A stretch of 64,000 bases of DNA, from contig JAHOYT010000051.1 in NCBI GenBank assembly GCA_019038645.1, positions 1-64,000 of the forward strand. Direction: 5' to 3'. The notes under the pieces are model-generated. The model was given only the letters and a program-made list of their open reading frames with translations. It ran no database searches and had not been told where the DNA came from. Below, one piece after another: positions 53,650 to 63,524 of this stretch. Both the position numbers and the translations under genes were made by a program. Position 1 is the stretch's first letter, and each line of letters starts with the position of its first letter. Source of the DNA: Bacteroidales bacterium. GTDB taxonomy: Bacteria; Bacteroidota; Bacteroidia; Bacteroidales; UBA12077.

Positions 53650-53748
53650 GGAATGTAATTTTAAACCATTTGATTTTGATTGAATCTTATAAATACTAAT
53701 TTTACCTTTTTAATATTTAAACAAATTTAAACTATTAATACAATTGTT

Positions 53749-55794
53749 ATGAAAAAAAGTTTCCTAATTATCTTATCTTTTGTTGTGTTGGTTTTTACAC
53801 AATGTACGAATAACGATCAGGTTGCCGATCAAAAAAACATCAATGATCAGGCAATTGAAAAAACTCAAAACGCACTGATCGAAAAATTTGGCTCTGAAAA
53901 TGAAGAGTTAATTAATCGCGGCGTTGCACATGTAGCATCTTTATGGAGAGCATCTGACGGGTCTTTAGAAGATTTCGAAAGTTTTTGTACCGGTAATTTT
54001 ATTTCTGATGCGGCAGAAAAAGAAGTGGTTTTTAATAAAATTTCTAAAAATTTTGAATCATTGTGGGGTCATGGAAATAAAATAGTATTGGATTTAAATG
54101 AAAATATGCATCTTAACAATGGCCCTTATCACAGTATTGATGCCATGTTTGCTGCATATAGTCCGGGCTCACATTTTGCCGACGATTTTTATTCCAATAA
54201 AATTGCTTTTGTAATAGCATTAAACTTCCCTCCTTATTCTTTAGATGAGAAAAATGAAATTGGTAAAAAATGGAATTCACTGGAATGGGCTTATGCCAGA
54301 TTAGGTGATGTTTTTACAGCCCGCGTACCAGCAGAATTATCGCAGAAAATTGGAAACGCAAGCACAGGTTCCGATATATATATATCTGAGTATAATATTT
54401 TTATGGGTCATCTATTAAATAATGACAATGAAAAGTTATTTCCGGAAGATATGGTATTGTTATCGCACTGGAACTTACGTGATGAAATTAAATCAAATTA
54501 TGCTAACACGGAAAACGGACCAGAGAAGCAGGATATGATTTATACGGTAATGAAACATATTATTAACCAGACAATTCCTGAGGAAGTTATCAATTCTGGT
54601 GATTATGACTGGAATCCACTGGAAAATAAGGTGTATAAAGATGAAAACGAAGTTCAGTTAACAGCAGAACCTGATTCACGATATCAGGAGATTTTGAATA
54701 ATTTTCATGCAAGAAAAGCTACAGATAAATATCATTCAGAATATAATACGTTTGTAAAAAGAGCATTTTCAGGTTCAAAAGAAATTCCACAGGAAGAAGT
54801 GGAAAATTTATTCGATGAATATTTATCTTCGCCGGTTGTTAAGCAGGTTGGTGAACTAATTAAGAAACGCCTTGGAAGAGATTTAAGACCGTATGACATT
54901 TGGTACGATGGTTTTAAAGCAAGAAGCTCAATATCAGAAGAAACCCTTAATGAAATTACCCGAAATAAATATCCTGACGAAAAAGCATTAGAGGCCGATT
55001 TAGGAAATATATTGAAGAAACTGGGCTGGGAAAAGGAACGAGCAGAGTTTCTGGCATCTAAAGTAGAAGTCGATGCTGCACGTGGCTCAGGACATGCATG
55101 GGGAGCACAAATGAAAGCTGAAAACGCTCATTTACGTACTAGAGTTTCAGGTAAAGGCATGGATTACAAAGGATATAATATAGCTGTTCACGAATTCGGA
55201 CATAACGTAGAACAAACAATTTCTTTACATGATGTTGATTATTATTTGATTAATGGAGTACCGAATACTGCTTTTACAGAAGCTTTAGCTTTTATTTTCC
55301 AGAAAAGAGACCTTATGTTATTAGGTTTTAGCAATGATAATCCTGATAAAGAAAGTCTTGAAACACTTGATTTGTACTGGTCGGTTTTTGAAATAATGGG
55401 AGTTTCAATGGTTGATATGAAAGTTTGGAAATGGTTATATGCGAATCCGGAAGCTACTGCTTCTCAGTTAAAAGAAGCAACTATCGGAATAGCTAATGAG
55501 GTATGGAATAAATACTATGCAGAGGTTTACGGAACAAGCGACGAACCTATTCTTGCTGTTTATTCACACATGATAAATGCTCCATTATATCTTGCTAATT
55601 ATTCTTTTGGTCATTTGATTGATTTTCAAATCGAGCAATATCTTGTTGGAAAAGATTTTTCAACAGAGGTTGACAGAATCTGGAGTATAGGACAAGTAAC
55701 ACCTCAGGTATGGATGCAGGAAGCAGTTGGTGAAAATATTTCTATTAAACCTATGATTGAAGCTGCTGAAGAAGCTTTAAAACACATAAATTAA
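53749..55794 (+). CDS. Lipoprotein zinc metallopeptidase (HExxH, gluzincin-like)
   Basis: A 681-residue lipoprotein (lipobox FTQC near residue 19) with a zinc peptidase core: H481-E-F-G-H485 (AVHEFGHNVEQT) and a third ligand E511 in TAFTEALAFIF. The rest is mostly helical, with Trp/Tyr-rich segments, in the style of M2/M3/M32-type peptidases, but I cannot place it in one of these. It is expected on the outer side of the envelope. It is followed by a strong terminator. The gene is alone, divergent from the EgtB-like gene. Confidence 0.8.
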   Translation: MKKSFLIILSFVVLVFTQCTNNDQVADQKNINDQAIEKTQNALIEKFGSENEELINRGVAHVASLWRASDGSLEDFESFCTGNFISDAAEKEVVFNKISKNFESLWGHGNKIVLDLNENMHLNNGPYHSIDAMFAAYSPGSHFADDFYSNKIAFVIALNFPPYSLDEKNEIGKKWNSLEWAYARLGDVFTARVPAELSQKIGNASTGSDIYISEYNIFMGHLLNNDNEKLFPEDMVLLSHWNLRDEIKSNYANTENGPEKQDMIYTVMKHIINQTIPEEVINSGDYDWNPLENKVYKDENEVQLTAEPDSRYQEILNNFHARKATDKYHSEYNTFVKRAFSGSKEIPQEEVENLFDEYLSSPVVKQVGELIKKRLGRDLRPYDIWYDGFKARSSISEETLNEITRNKYPDEKALEADLGNILKKLGWEKERAEFLASKVEVDAARGSGHAWGAQMKAENAHLRTRVSGKGMDYKGYNIAVHEFGHNVEQTISLHDVDYYLINGVPNTAFTEALAFIFQKRDLMLLGFSNDNPDKESLETLDLYWSVFEIMGVSMVDMKVWKWLYANPEATASQLKEATIGIANEVWNKYYAEVYGTSDEPILAVYSHMINAPLYLANYSFGHLIDFQIEQYLVGKDFSTEVDRIWSIGQVTPQVWMQEAVGENISIKPMIEAAEEALKHIN

Positions 55795-55817
55795 TTGAAA
55801 TTCAATAAACTATATAG

Positions 55818-55845
55818 GGCCGGCAATAAATGCCGGCCTTTTTTT
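55818..55845 (+). terminator. Terminator of the HExxH peptidase gene
   Basis: GGCCGGCA/TGCCGGCC with loop ATAAA and seven Ts. Confidence 0.95.
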
Positions 55846-55947
55846 GTTTTAATTAGTAACTGAACCAAAAAAACAAAACAAATAAATTATAAATACATCT
55901 AATGATTTTTTTATATCTTTAACCATTGGCAAGTAAAAAGATAAGCT

Positions 55948-58374
55948 ATGAGCGCAAAATTTTCCTTATATGCAAAATTTGGGATGATACCCAAAACTTC
56001 TGTTTTAGAAGAAAAAGAGAATGAACTAAAGCAAGAGTTTGAAGATTTCACTACTTACTCTGAATCAGAGGAATTAGCCAGATATAAAGAGCTTGATGCT
56101 TTTGTTACTTCAAAAGAATTTGAGGATATAAAGAAAGATATAAATGCCAAAAAGTATCCGGGCTCGGAACCTTTCGGGAAAGAAAAAAAGTATAAAGAGC
56201 AGAAAAAATCGAAAAGGGTTAAAACCTACTATCAGGTAAAAGATGCGCAGGAATTAAAAGATTACGAATCGTTTAAAGATTCTGAAAAACTTGCCGGTTA
56301 TCAGGAACTTGATCAATTTTTTACATCTCCTGAATTTGATGAATTTAAGAAATCAATAATTCAACAAAAAGAAGAAAAGACAAAAGGAATAAAAGAGAAA
56401 CAAACAAAATATAAGGAATTAAAGAAAAAGTACAAATGGTTTTTTGCATTAAAAGGATCAAAGCAACTTGCTGATTATAATAGCTTTGATGGTTCACAAG
56501 AACTACGAGACTTTATTGATCTTGAAAAGGAAATAGCAGCTATTGATTTTGATGCTTTAAAAAATGAAATAGAAAATCAGAAAAAAGAGAAAATTGATGA
56601 GTTAAATTCAATAATTATCAGGCATAAGGAATTAAAAGCACAATATTCTAAGTATAAAAAAGCTGAAGACTTTCCGGAAAAAGAAGAATTAGATGAAATT
56701 ACCATAAAAATTAAATCAGGTGAGCATAAAAGAGCTATTAAAGGTTTTAAAATTGTAAATTTAGATGAATATAAGAAACTTAAAAAATATGAAAGCCTTA
56801 AGAAATCTTCAATAATTAAAAAGTATTTAAATACTGAGAATAATAGTGGCATTTCACCTGATATTCAAAATAAGATTTCTTCATTTTTAGAGCTTGAGAA
56901 ATACATAGAATCATTGGATTTTGATGAAATTAAAAATACTCTTGAATTACAAAAAAAGGAGAAGGAAGAAGAATATAATAACTTATTGTCAAGACTTAAG
57001 GAATTAAAAATAATAAAAGAAGATGTTAAAAAAGGTGTTGGATTTCCTGAAAATGATAAAATAGAAGAGTTAGAGGCTGCAATTAAATCCGGTGAGCATA
57101 AAAAAGCAATAAAAGAGCTCAAAGCAGAGAACCTTGATGAATTTAAAAAACAAAAAGAATTTGAGAAACTAAAAAGATCATCAAAAATAAAAAACTATTT
57201 CAAATTTAAAGATTCAGATAAATACAAAGAATATCTTCAACTGGATGGTTCAGAGGAAATTGATTCTTTTACAAACCTGGAAAATGAAGTTAATTCAGCA
57301 GAATTCAAAACACATATTGAAGAAGTAAAAAATCTGAAATTTGAAAATACTGAAGAATTTAAAAAGCAGAAGGAATATAAAGCGTTAAAAAAATCTGCAG
57401 AAATTAAACAATATTTTAAGTTCAAGGAATCTGAAAAACTGGCAATTTATACTGAATTGAATGAATCGCAGGAAATTACAGATTATGAAGAACTGGAAGC
57501 TTATATTAATTCCGAAGAATTTAAGGAAGAAAAGAAATACCTGCTAACTAAAGATAAATTTAAGTTATCTGAAGAGTTTAAACAGGAAGATGAGTTCAAA
57601 GAGCTTAACAAATCAGAAAAGATAAAATGGTACCTTAAATTAGAGAAGAAAAACGATTTTGAAAAGTTAAGTGAATGGGAACTTACGTTTGAAGATAACT
57701 TCGATGCAAATAATTTAGATACTGAGAAATGGATGAGTGGCTATTATTGGGGTAAAAATCTTCTAAAAGATGATTATGTTCAGGTAAATGAAAAACAATT
57801 TATCAAGGATGCTAATTTGGAGATAAATAACAGTAATCTGGTAATTGTTACTAAACAGGAAAAGGCTGAGGGAAAAGTTTGGGATCCTTCAATGGGTTTT
57901 TATGCGAAAGAATTTGATTATACTTCAGGATTAGTTAATACCGGTCAGTTTTTCAGGCAGCAATACGGATTATTTAAGGCCAAAATTAAGGTAAGTCACT
58001 CCTATCCTGTTCATCATGCATTCTGGCTGTTAGGTGAGAAAATAACGCCTGAAATTGACATTTTTAAGTATGGAAAAAAGTCACCTTCAAAACTTGAGGT
58101 TGCAAATTACTGGAATGGCGATGGAAATGTTAAAAAGAAGAAGAAAACACTTGGTGGATTAAATTTTTCTAAAGACTATTATATTTATTCCTTAGAGTGG
58201 ACTGAAAATAAACTTATCTGGAAAATAAATGATGTAGTTTTATTTGAGCAAACAGAAGGAATACCGCAAGAACCCATGTACATAGTACTAAGTTCAGGGA
58301 TAAGTCAGGAAGGAAGTCCTTCGGCACAGGGAAATATGGAGATTGACTGGGTTAGATCTTACAGGAAAGGTTAG
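55948..58374 (+). CDS. Repeat-rich protein with a C-terminal GH16-like domain lacking the catalytic Glu
   Basis: An 808-residue protein in two parts and without a signal peptide. Residues 1-570 are highly charged and helical, built from at least five copies of a ~40-residue motif, SEKLA.Y.EL..S.E...Y..LE.Y..S.EF, at about 38-65, 108-136, 168-210, 418-458 and 491-531. Two further near-identical blocks contain IKSGEHK.AIK. Residues ~577-808 are a concanavalin-A-like GH16 fold (LTFEDNFDANNLDTEKWMSG, TSGLVNTG, YGLFKAKIKV, YYIYSLEWTENKLIWKINDV, NMEIDWVRSY). The GH16 active site is E-x-D-x-(x)-E; here E702-I-D704-I-F706-K707, so the acid/base Glu is missing. It probably binds a glucan or other ligand instead of cutting it. 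Its end is 3 bp from the convergent STN-domain gene. A near -7 box (TATCTTTA, ~55912) precedes it. Confidence 0.85.
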   Translation: MSAKFSLYAKFGMIPKTSVLEEKENELKQEFEDFTTYSESEELARYKELDAFVTSKEFEDIKKDINAKKYPGSEPFGKEKKYKEQKKSKRVKTYYQVKDAQELKDYESFKDSEKLAGYQELDQFFTSPEFDEFKKSIIQQKEEKTKGIKEKQTKYKELKKKYKWFFALKGSKQLADYNSFDGSQELRDFIDLEKEIAAIDFDALKNEIENQKKEKIDELNSIIIRHKELKAQYSKYKKAEDFPEKEELDEITIKIKSGEHKRAIKGFKIVNLDEYKKLKKYESLKKSSIIKKYLNTENNSGISPDIQNKISSFLELEKYIESLDFDEIKNTLELQKKEKEEEYNNLLSRLKELKIIKEDVKKGVGFPENDKIEELEAAIKSGEHKKAIKELKAENLDEFKKQKEFEKLKRSSKIKNYFKFKDSDKYKEYLQLDGSEEIDSFTNLENEVNSAEFKTHIEEVKNLKFENTEEFKKQKEYKALKKSAEIKQYFKFKESEKLAIYTELNESQEITDYEELEAYINSEEFKEEKKYLLTKDKFKLSEEFKQEDEFKELNKSEKIKWYLKLEKKNDFEKLSEWELTFEDNFDANNLDTEKWMSGYYWGKNLLKDDYVQVNEKQFIKDANLEINNSNLVIVTKQEKAEGKVWDPSMGFYAKEFDYTSGLVNTGQFFRQQYGLFKAKIKVSHSYPVHHAFWLLGEKITPEIDIFKYGKKSPSKLEVANYWNGDGNVKKKKKTLGGLNFSKDYYIYSLEWTENKLIWKINDVVLFEQTEGIPQEPMYIVLSSGISQEGSPSAQGNMEIDWVRSYRKG

Positions 58375-58377
58375 TAA

Positions 58378-59946
58378 TTACTCTTTTTCTTCTTTTGCAT
58401 TATCGAGTTTTTGCTGAATTCTTATTAAAGCTTCTTCCATTGTTTCATCTGGAATTATATAATTATATTCACCCCAGAACTGTTGATCATAATTGTAGTT
58501 TTCATCAATAAAAACTTTTTTGGGAGAAATAGTTTCAATTCTTTTAAATCTTTTTACATCCGTTGTGTCGATATTGTTTGCAGCAAATTCAAAAACTGTT
58601 TTAAAATCAGTTGAAAAGAGCTTTCCAGTGAATTTTACTTTAAATTCTAATTCCCCTCTGGCCAGATATATAAAATATTTATTATTTATTTCTCTGTAAT
58701 TTATTAAATAACTTGCAGAAATTGCTTTAACCCTTGTTCTGAAAGATCTCTGTACAATTAGATTTTGACCCGCGTGTTTTAATCCATCGGGTGTAAGATT
58801 AAACTCAATAGCTACAATTGCCAAATCATCGGTATCAATATAAATACTGCCTTCAAAGAGGTTATTCTCGATATAATACTTAGGTTCAAAGCTTATTACA
58901 TAAGCTGAACTATTATTATAATTTACAATTTCATTTAATTTATATTTAAAATATTTAAAATGTTCTTTGATTAAAAAATTTGAAGGGTTTTTAATTAAAT
59001 CAAGATACAGGCTTGCAGACATTCCTCCCTGTAGTTTAAGAGAAACAGTATCATCTCTTGTATAATACTTATTTTTTCGACTTTTAACTAGCTTTATCTG
59101 ATCCGAAAAAAGACCTGAATACGGGCTTTTATAAACATCAATTACTGCTTCAGTTATGGAAGCAAGTTCATCATTGTCTTTTACAATTTCCCTGTAAAAT
59201 GAGGTGATATAGTACGGATCAGTATAATAATTATCTTTAATCTTATTTAATGCTTGTTGTAGAATTTTTTCTGCATTGCTGCCTCTAATAACTATTTCCT
59301 GAATCTTAAACGGATCCTCTTTTAAATAAATTATATTTTTTCCCGTAGAAAGCTGTCTAACAGGTATTAAAGCATTCTTGTAACCAATATACGACACAAC
59401 AAGGGTGTCTGTCAGGTTATTAAATGGTAATTTTAGATTAAACCTGCCCTGCTCATTCGAGATAGTTCCAATGCTCTTCCCTAAAAGAGAGACATTTGCG
59501 AAAGGAAGAGCCTTTTTACCTATAAAATCTATAATTGTTCCTTCAATCTTCAATGTATTGAAACTTTCAGGAGTTTTATAATAGGATAATAATTGATTAA
59601 ATGAGTTATTTTTGCATATAACAATTTGTTTATCAACTACTTTATATATTAGAGTAGAGTCGTTTAACACCTCATTTAATAAATCTCTTAATGAAATGTT
59701 TTCAATATTGATTTTTATCTGATTGCTTGTTTCAATTAAATCTGAATTATATGAAAATTCATAACCTGCAATTTTCCCAATTTCAAGTAATGCTTTGGAC
59801 AGATCAATGTTTCTCGCCTTATAAGATATTATATTGTCTAAAGCAGATGTGTCTTGTGAAAATGAATTAACAGAATAAAAAACAAGAAGCACAATTACTC
59901 CTGTCGTAATCATGCTTCTTGTAATATTTTTTAAGTAGCTAATCAT
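58378..59946 (-). CDS. STN and carboxypeptidase-regulatory-like domain protein (no TonB barrel)
   Basis: A 522-residue exported protein. After a signal peptide (residues ~1-31) comes an STN (secretin/TonB N-terminal) domain (~45-115: NIDLSKALLEIGKIAGYEFS, ISLRDLLNEVL) and a carboxypeptidase-regulatory-like domain (~132-210: GTIIDFIGKKALPFANVSLL, GTISNEQGRFNL). The remaining ~310 residues are beta-rich and may be a small outer-membrane or periplasmic domain, but the TonB plug and 22-strand barrel of a SusC receptor are absent. In FecR-type signalling the STN domain contacts the anti-sigma factor. It lies 43 bp downstream of fecR, last in a sigma-FecR-STN operon. Confidence 0.87.
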   Translation of the reverse strand: MISYLKNITRSMITTGVIVLLVFYSVNSFSQDTSALDNIISYKARNIDLSKALLEIGKIAGYEFSYNSDLIETSNQIKINIENISLRDLLNEVLNDSTLIYKVVDKQIVICKNNSFNQLLSYYKTPESFNTLKIEGTIIDFIGKKALPFANVSLLGKSIGTISNEQGRFNLKLPFNNLTDTLVVSYIGYKNALIPVRQLSTGKNIIYLKEDPFKIQEIVIRGSNAEKILQQALNKIKDNYYTDPYYITSFYREIVKDNDELASITEAVIDVYKSPYSGLFSDQIKLVKSRKNKYYTRDDTVSLKLQGGMSASLYLDLIKNPSNFLIKEHFKYFKYKLNEIVNYNNSSAYVISFEPKYYIENNLFEGSIYIDTDDLAIVAIEFNLTPDGLKHAGQNLIVQRSFRTRVKAISASYLINYREINNKYFIYLARGELEFKVKFTGKLFSTDFKTVFEFAANNIDTTDVKRFKRIETISPKKVFIDENYNYDQQFWGEYNYIIPDETMEEALIRIQQKLDNAKEEKE

Positions 59947-59989
59947 ATAATTTCTGTATATTAAACGTAAAATACAGATTTATTTTAAA

Positions 59990-61018
59990 TTAACTACCGT
60001 ATTTTATCAAATAAATCTTATCATCCTCATATTTTATTTTTAAATCAAAAGTTACGCAAATCACATTTAGTACTGAATCAATTTCCTGATTTCTAAATGT
60101 TGAAGTATATTTTAAATTTAATATTTGTTGATTATCACAGATGATACTTGTCTTATAAACTGTATTTAAAATATGAATTACATCAATCATTTTATCTTCG
60201 CGGAATATGATCTCATGGGTTTTCCATGCAATAATATTTTCATTCTGATTAATCGATTTTTCGAAGCCTGTTTTTGATAATATGCCGACATTGCCAGGAT
60301 TTATCAGAATTTTTTCATCGCCATTCTTTTTTCTGGATAACTGAACCAACCCGGTTTCAACAAAAACTTCTACTGTGTTTTCCGTCAAATTCGTATTTAC
60401 ATTAAAAGATGTTCCTAATACTCTGATTTCCGCATTTTCTGTTTCAATTATAAATGGATTTTCAGGATTTTTGGTAACATCAAAGAACCCTTCTCCCGTT
60501 AATTTTACTTTTCTTTGGTTGCCGGTAAACTCATCGGGATATTCTAACTTACTATTACTATTAAGGTGTACAATAGAACCATCAGGTAAAACTATTTCTT
60601 TATTTACCTCATTTAGTGCGGTTAGTTCAGTTACTGAATAATACGAATTATTTAAATTCCTATAAACCTTTGTTGAAAAGAATCCAATACTAATCAAAAT
60701 TATTATTGCTGCAGCATATTTAAGTACTGCAGAAAAATGCAATGTCCTTAATGCTTCCTTCTCTACGGCTGGAATCTTTTGCTCATCCTCCTGTATTCTG
60801 CCCTTTAATTTTTCCCAGGCTGAATCTACATTTACTTTATTCATTGATTTATTTAAATTAATAATTTCCAGATCTTGTTTTGTCTGATTAAATAATAGTT
60901 TATTCTCATTGCTTGCATTTAGCCATTTAAATAATTTATCTGTTTCTTCCTGACTGCATTCATCGGAAAAATATTTTGCAATCAAGTCCCAATTTTCAGT
61001 GTTATCATTTGTTTTCAT
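59990..61018 (-). CDS. FecR-family anti-sigma factor
   Basis: A 342-residue inner-membrane protein. The N-terminal cytoplasmic region (residues ~1-85, WDLIAKYFSDECSQEETDKL) binds the sigma factor. One membrane helix follows (~90-110, AVLKYAAAIIILISIGFFS), then the periplasmic FecR domain (~125-230: EIVLPDGSIVHLNSNSKLEY, GEGFFDVTKNPENPFIIETE, EIRVLGTSFNVNT) and the usual C-terminal extension (~270-342, FREDKMIDVIHILNTVYKTS). It sits 19 bp downstream of the sigma gene and upstream of the STN gene. It should hold the sigma factor inactive until signalled. Confidence 0.95.
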   Translation of the reverse strand: MKTNDNTENWDLIAKYFSDECSQEETDKLFKWLNASNENKLLFNQTKQDLEIINLNKSMNKVNVDSAWEKLKGRIQEDEQKIPAVEKEALRTLHFSAVLKYAAAIIILISIGFFSTKVYRNLNNSYYSVTELTALNEVNKEIVLPDGSIVHLNSNSKLEYPDEFTGNQRKVKLTGEGFFDVTKNPENPFIIETENAEIRVLGTSFNVNTNLTENTVEVFVETGLVQLSRKKNGDEKILINPGNVGILSKTGFEKSINQNENIIAWKTHEIIFREDKMIDVIHILNTVYKTSIICDNQQILNLKYTSTFRNQEIDSVLNVICVTFDLKIKYEDDKIYLIKYGS

Positions 61019-61037
61019 AACTTTCCCTTCAAATTAT

Positions 61038-61589
61038 TTAAACAGCATCTGCATATTCTTTCAGATTTGCTCTGAAGTGTTTTAAAGCCTTCCCCATATT
61101 TGCTTCAACAGTTTTTATTGATATTGATAATTTATCGGCAATTTCATGGTATTTAAGGCCCTCGTATCTACTCATTTTAAAAATCTCCCGGCATCGCTCA
61201 GGCAGCGAATTCAGTGTTGTATTGATTACACCTGACAGTTCTTTCGCATTCAGTTCATCTGCAGGACTAATACTTTCATTTACAGAATGAGATTTATAAT
61301 AGTTTTCATATTTAATATCCAAAGAACGTTTTCGTAATTCCTGTAAACAATTATTCCTTATAGCAGTATATAAATACGCCTTTAGTGATGTTGTAATATT
61401 TAAAGTGCTTTTGTTTTTCCAGATATTATAAAAAGTGTCCTGAACAACTTCTTCGGATTGCTCCATGTTTTTAACATACACCATTGCAAACCGACATAAC
61501 TTTTCATAATAATCCTTAAAAAGAACCTCAAATTCCTTTATATCACCCTCTTTAATTTTTTTTAAAATCTTTTTCTCAGAAGGAATCAT
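61038..61589 (-). CDS. ECF-type RNA polymerase sigma factor
   Basis: A 183-residue sigma-70 of the extracytoplasmic-function group. Region 2 (residues ~20-90: FKDYYEKLCRFAMVYVKNME, EVVQDTFYNIWKNK) binds core and the -10 element. Region 4 (~120-175: LNSLPERCREIFKMSRYEGL, KYHEIADKLSISIKTVEANM) carries the helix-turn-helix for the -35. It heads the operon sigma-FecR-STN protein, the common Bacteroidota unit for envelope-to-gene signalling. Normally it drives a SusC/D-type locus; none is in this window, so its target genes are elsewhere or it drives its own operon. Confidence 0.96.
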   Translation of the reverse strand: MIPSEKKILKKIKEGDIKEFEVLFKDYYEKLCRFAMVYVKNMEQSEEVVQDTFYNIWKNKSTLNITTSLKAYLYTAIRNNCLQELRKRSLDIKYENYYKSHSVNESISPADELNAKELSGVINTTLNSLPERCREIFKMSRYEGLKYHEIADKLSISIKTVEANMGKALKHFRANLKEYADAV

Positions 61590-62026
61590 ATATTTATGCT
61601 ATCGTTTATTGCTAAATTAATGAATAAATATTGTTATTTACAAAATTCTCTTAAACTTATAACCGGTTAACTTATGATCTGACCATTAGTACCTGCTAAA
61701 TCACTCTGATTAAGAACTTACCTTCACGTTCTAACCTAAACTTTTAAATACGTATTATCTTTAACTAATACTTAGATGATAAAATACTTATTTACCCTAT
61801 ATTTTATTGTAAATTTATTTTAAGATTACGATTTATAGGTTTTTACGTTAAATTTGTTTGAAAATTTATAATTATTTGTGCAAAGATGCCTTAAAATCAT
61901 GAAATTATTACAATATATGAATCAATTAAGTTATTGCACGTTTACGTTGTAATTACTATCTTCAAACTTTATTTAGTACCAGACTTCAAAACATGGTGAA
62001 AATCTTTAGATCTAATTTTATTTAGA
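61590..62026. other. Intergenic region, 437 bp
   Basis: Divergent promoter region between the sigma operon and the T9SS cargo gene. I find no coding frame or stable hairpin. A TAAATTTG (61849-61856) matches the -7 consensus on the plus strand, about 170 bp before the gene at 62027, without a clear -33. Confidence 0.4.
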
Positions 62027-63493
62027 ATGTACGATTTTTATAATAAATATATAGCTAAATCAAATTACATACTCACAACCGTCATTTTTTTAATTTTAAG
62101 TACCTTAATCAATCCCGAAGCTAAAAGTCAACCAATTGACAGTTCCATTATCTGGTTCACTCCTAACGTTGGCAGTGTTGATATGTTAGAACTGTTTAAC
62201 CAGCCTGAGCAATGGACCACTGCCAGATCGAAGATAGATGTATTCAAGTTTTATACAGGACAAGTAGGAACCTTTGGTTGGAGTTGCACTGTAAACCAAA
62301 GCTCCAACTGCGGTGAGAATTATCTCGAAAACCTGGTGGATGTCCAGGCATTTTCCAATTTGGGACAGTGGGGTATTGATATTGCTGTCGAGTCCTTTTT
62401 TGCGGAACCTGTCATGTCTTATGATCCCATGGAATGCTCAACCGCCGAATACGTGTTAAACCTTACTCTTGATGGATCAATCAATGTAATTGAAAATATT
62501 GAAACAAACGGCGGAATTGTTAGTTATCTGGCTATGGATGAACCTATCAGGCGATGGTTTCCAGAATTCTACTATATCTATACAGGCCAGACAGACCCTA
62601 GACCTTGTCTTGTTGATTCAATTGGTGGTCTGGCAGATCATGTTGCCGCATACATTTTACAAATGCAATCATGGTTTCCTTCTATTTCCATCGGACATAT
62701 TGAGCTCTATCCTGAAGTTGGTGTTGATCAGCTCAAAGAATGGATTATTGCCCTTGAGGCAAGAGGAGTTTCTCTTTCATTCTTACATTTAGATGTTCAT
62801 GGTCCACGGGTTGACCATTATATCTCATTAGGAATAGAAATCGATGTTGTATCCGATCTTCGGGAATTGAAATCATTTTTTAATGCACATGATATAGATT
62901 TTGGTATTATTTTCTTCGATACTTATTATGATAGTCAGTTTTGGGAACCCGGTGAATATAATGATAGTACATATTACGCCGGAACAATGAACTGGGTTAA
63001 CTTTTTTCGTGATGCAAATCTGAAGCCGGACCACAGCATTTTCCAAAGTTGGGTATTCCCATACTACACCACGGGAATTGGACCCAATGAGATTCCTGTC
63101 AATTTACCTGAAGATGATCTCTCCACATATAGTCATACAAGATTAATAAATGAGGGATACAAAATCCTTAATTCAATTCCTGTGGATTTGCAAGACCCAC
63201 CAAATAATTTAACAGAAAAATTTGTGCTTCATCAGAACTATTCCAACCCTTTTGCAAACCAGACTACTATTTCATTTTGGGTAGGTTATCCTGCACATAT
63301 ACAGGTTGATATATACAATATATATGGGCAGCATGTGATTAAACTAATTGATGAAAATATGATATCCGGTAAGCATCAGATTAATTGGGATGGAAAGAAT
63401 TCCCAGGGTCAAACTGTACCAGCAGGTATCTATTTGTATCGAATGTATGCAGGCGGAAAGGTCTTTACAAAGTATATGATTTTTTTGCATTAA
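62027..63493 (+). CDS. T9SS-secreted protein with a C-terminal sorting domain
   Basis: A 488-residue exported protein. The signal peptide is near residues 10-34 (SNYILTTVIFLILSTLINPE). The C-terminal ~85 residues are the type IX sorting domain: LHQNYSNPFANQTTISFWV, VDIYNIYGQHVIKLIDEN and the ending WDGKNSQGQTVPAGIYLYRM then KVFTKYMIFL. Cargo with this tail is exported across the outer membrane and anchored or released. The middle (~40-395) may be a TIM-barrel-like enzyme (KFYTGQVGTFGWSC; SYLAMDEPIRRWFPEFYY; LELKSF; FFDTYYDSQFW) but I cannot name it. Its composition looks a little less AT-rich than neighbouring genes. It is a single gene. Confidence 0.88.
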   Translation: MYDFYNKYIAKSNYILTTVIFLILSTLINPEAKSQPIDSSIIWFTPNVGSVDMLELFNQPEQWTTARSKIDVFKFYTGQVGTFGWSCTVNQSSNCGENYLENLVDVQAFSNLGQWGIDIAVESFFAEPVMSYDPMECSTAEYVLNLTLDGSINVIENIETNGGIVSYLAMDEPIRRWFPEFYYIYTGQTDPRPCLVDSIGGLADHVAAYILQMQSWFPSISIGHIELYPEVGVDQLKEWIIALEARGVSLSFLHLDVHGPRVDHYISLGIEIDVVSDLRELKSFFNAHDIDFGIIFFDTYYDSQFWEPGEYNDSTYYAGTMNWVNFFRDANLKPDHSIFQSWVFPYYTTGIGPNEIPVNLPEDDLSTYSHTRLINEGYKILNSIPVDLQDPPNNLTEKFVLHQNYSNPFANQTTISFWVGYPAHIQVDIYNIYGQHVIKLIDENMISGKHQINWDGKNSQGQTVPAGIYLYRMYAGGKVFTKYMIFLH

Positions 63494-63524
63494 GATGTTA
63501 TGAAAGGTTATTTATTGCTCCTGT

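Noticed and set aside
57000-57700. Low-complexity lysine/glutamate region as artefact or assembly repeat.
   Set aside because: Copies are diverged at the DNA level and keep one open frame across 570 codons, so they are real protein repeats.
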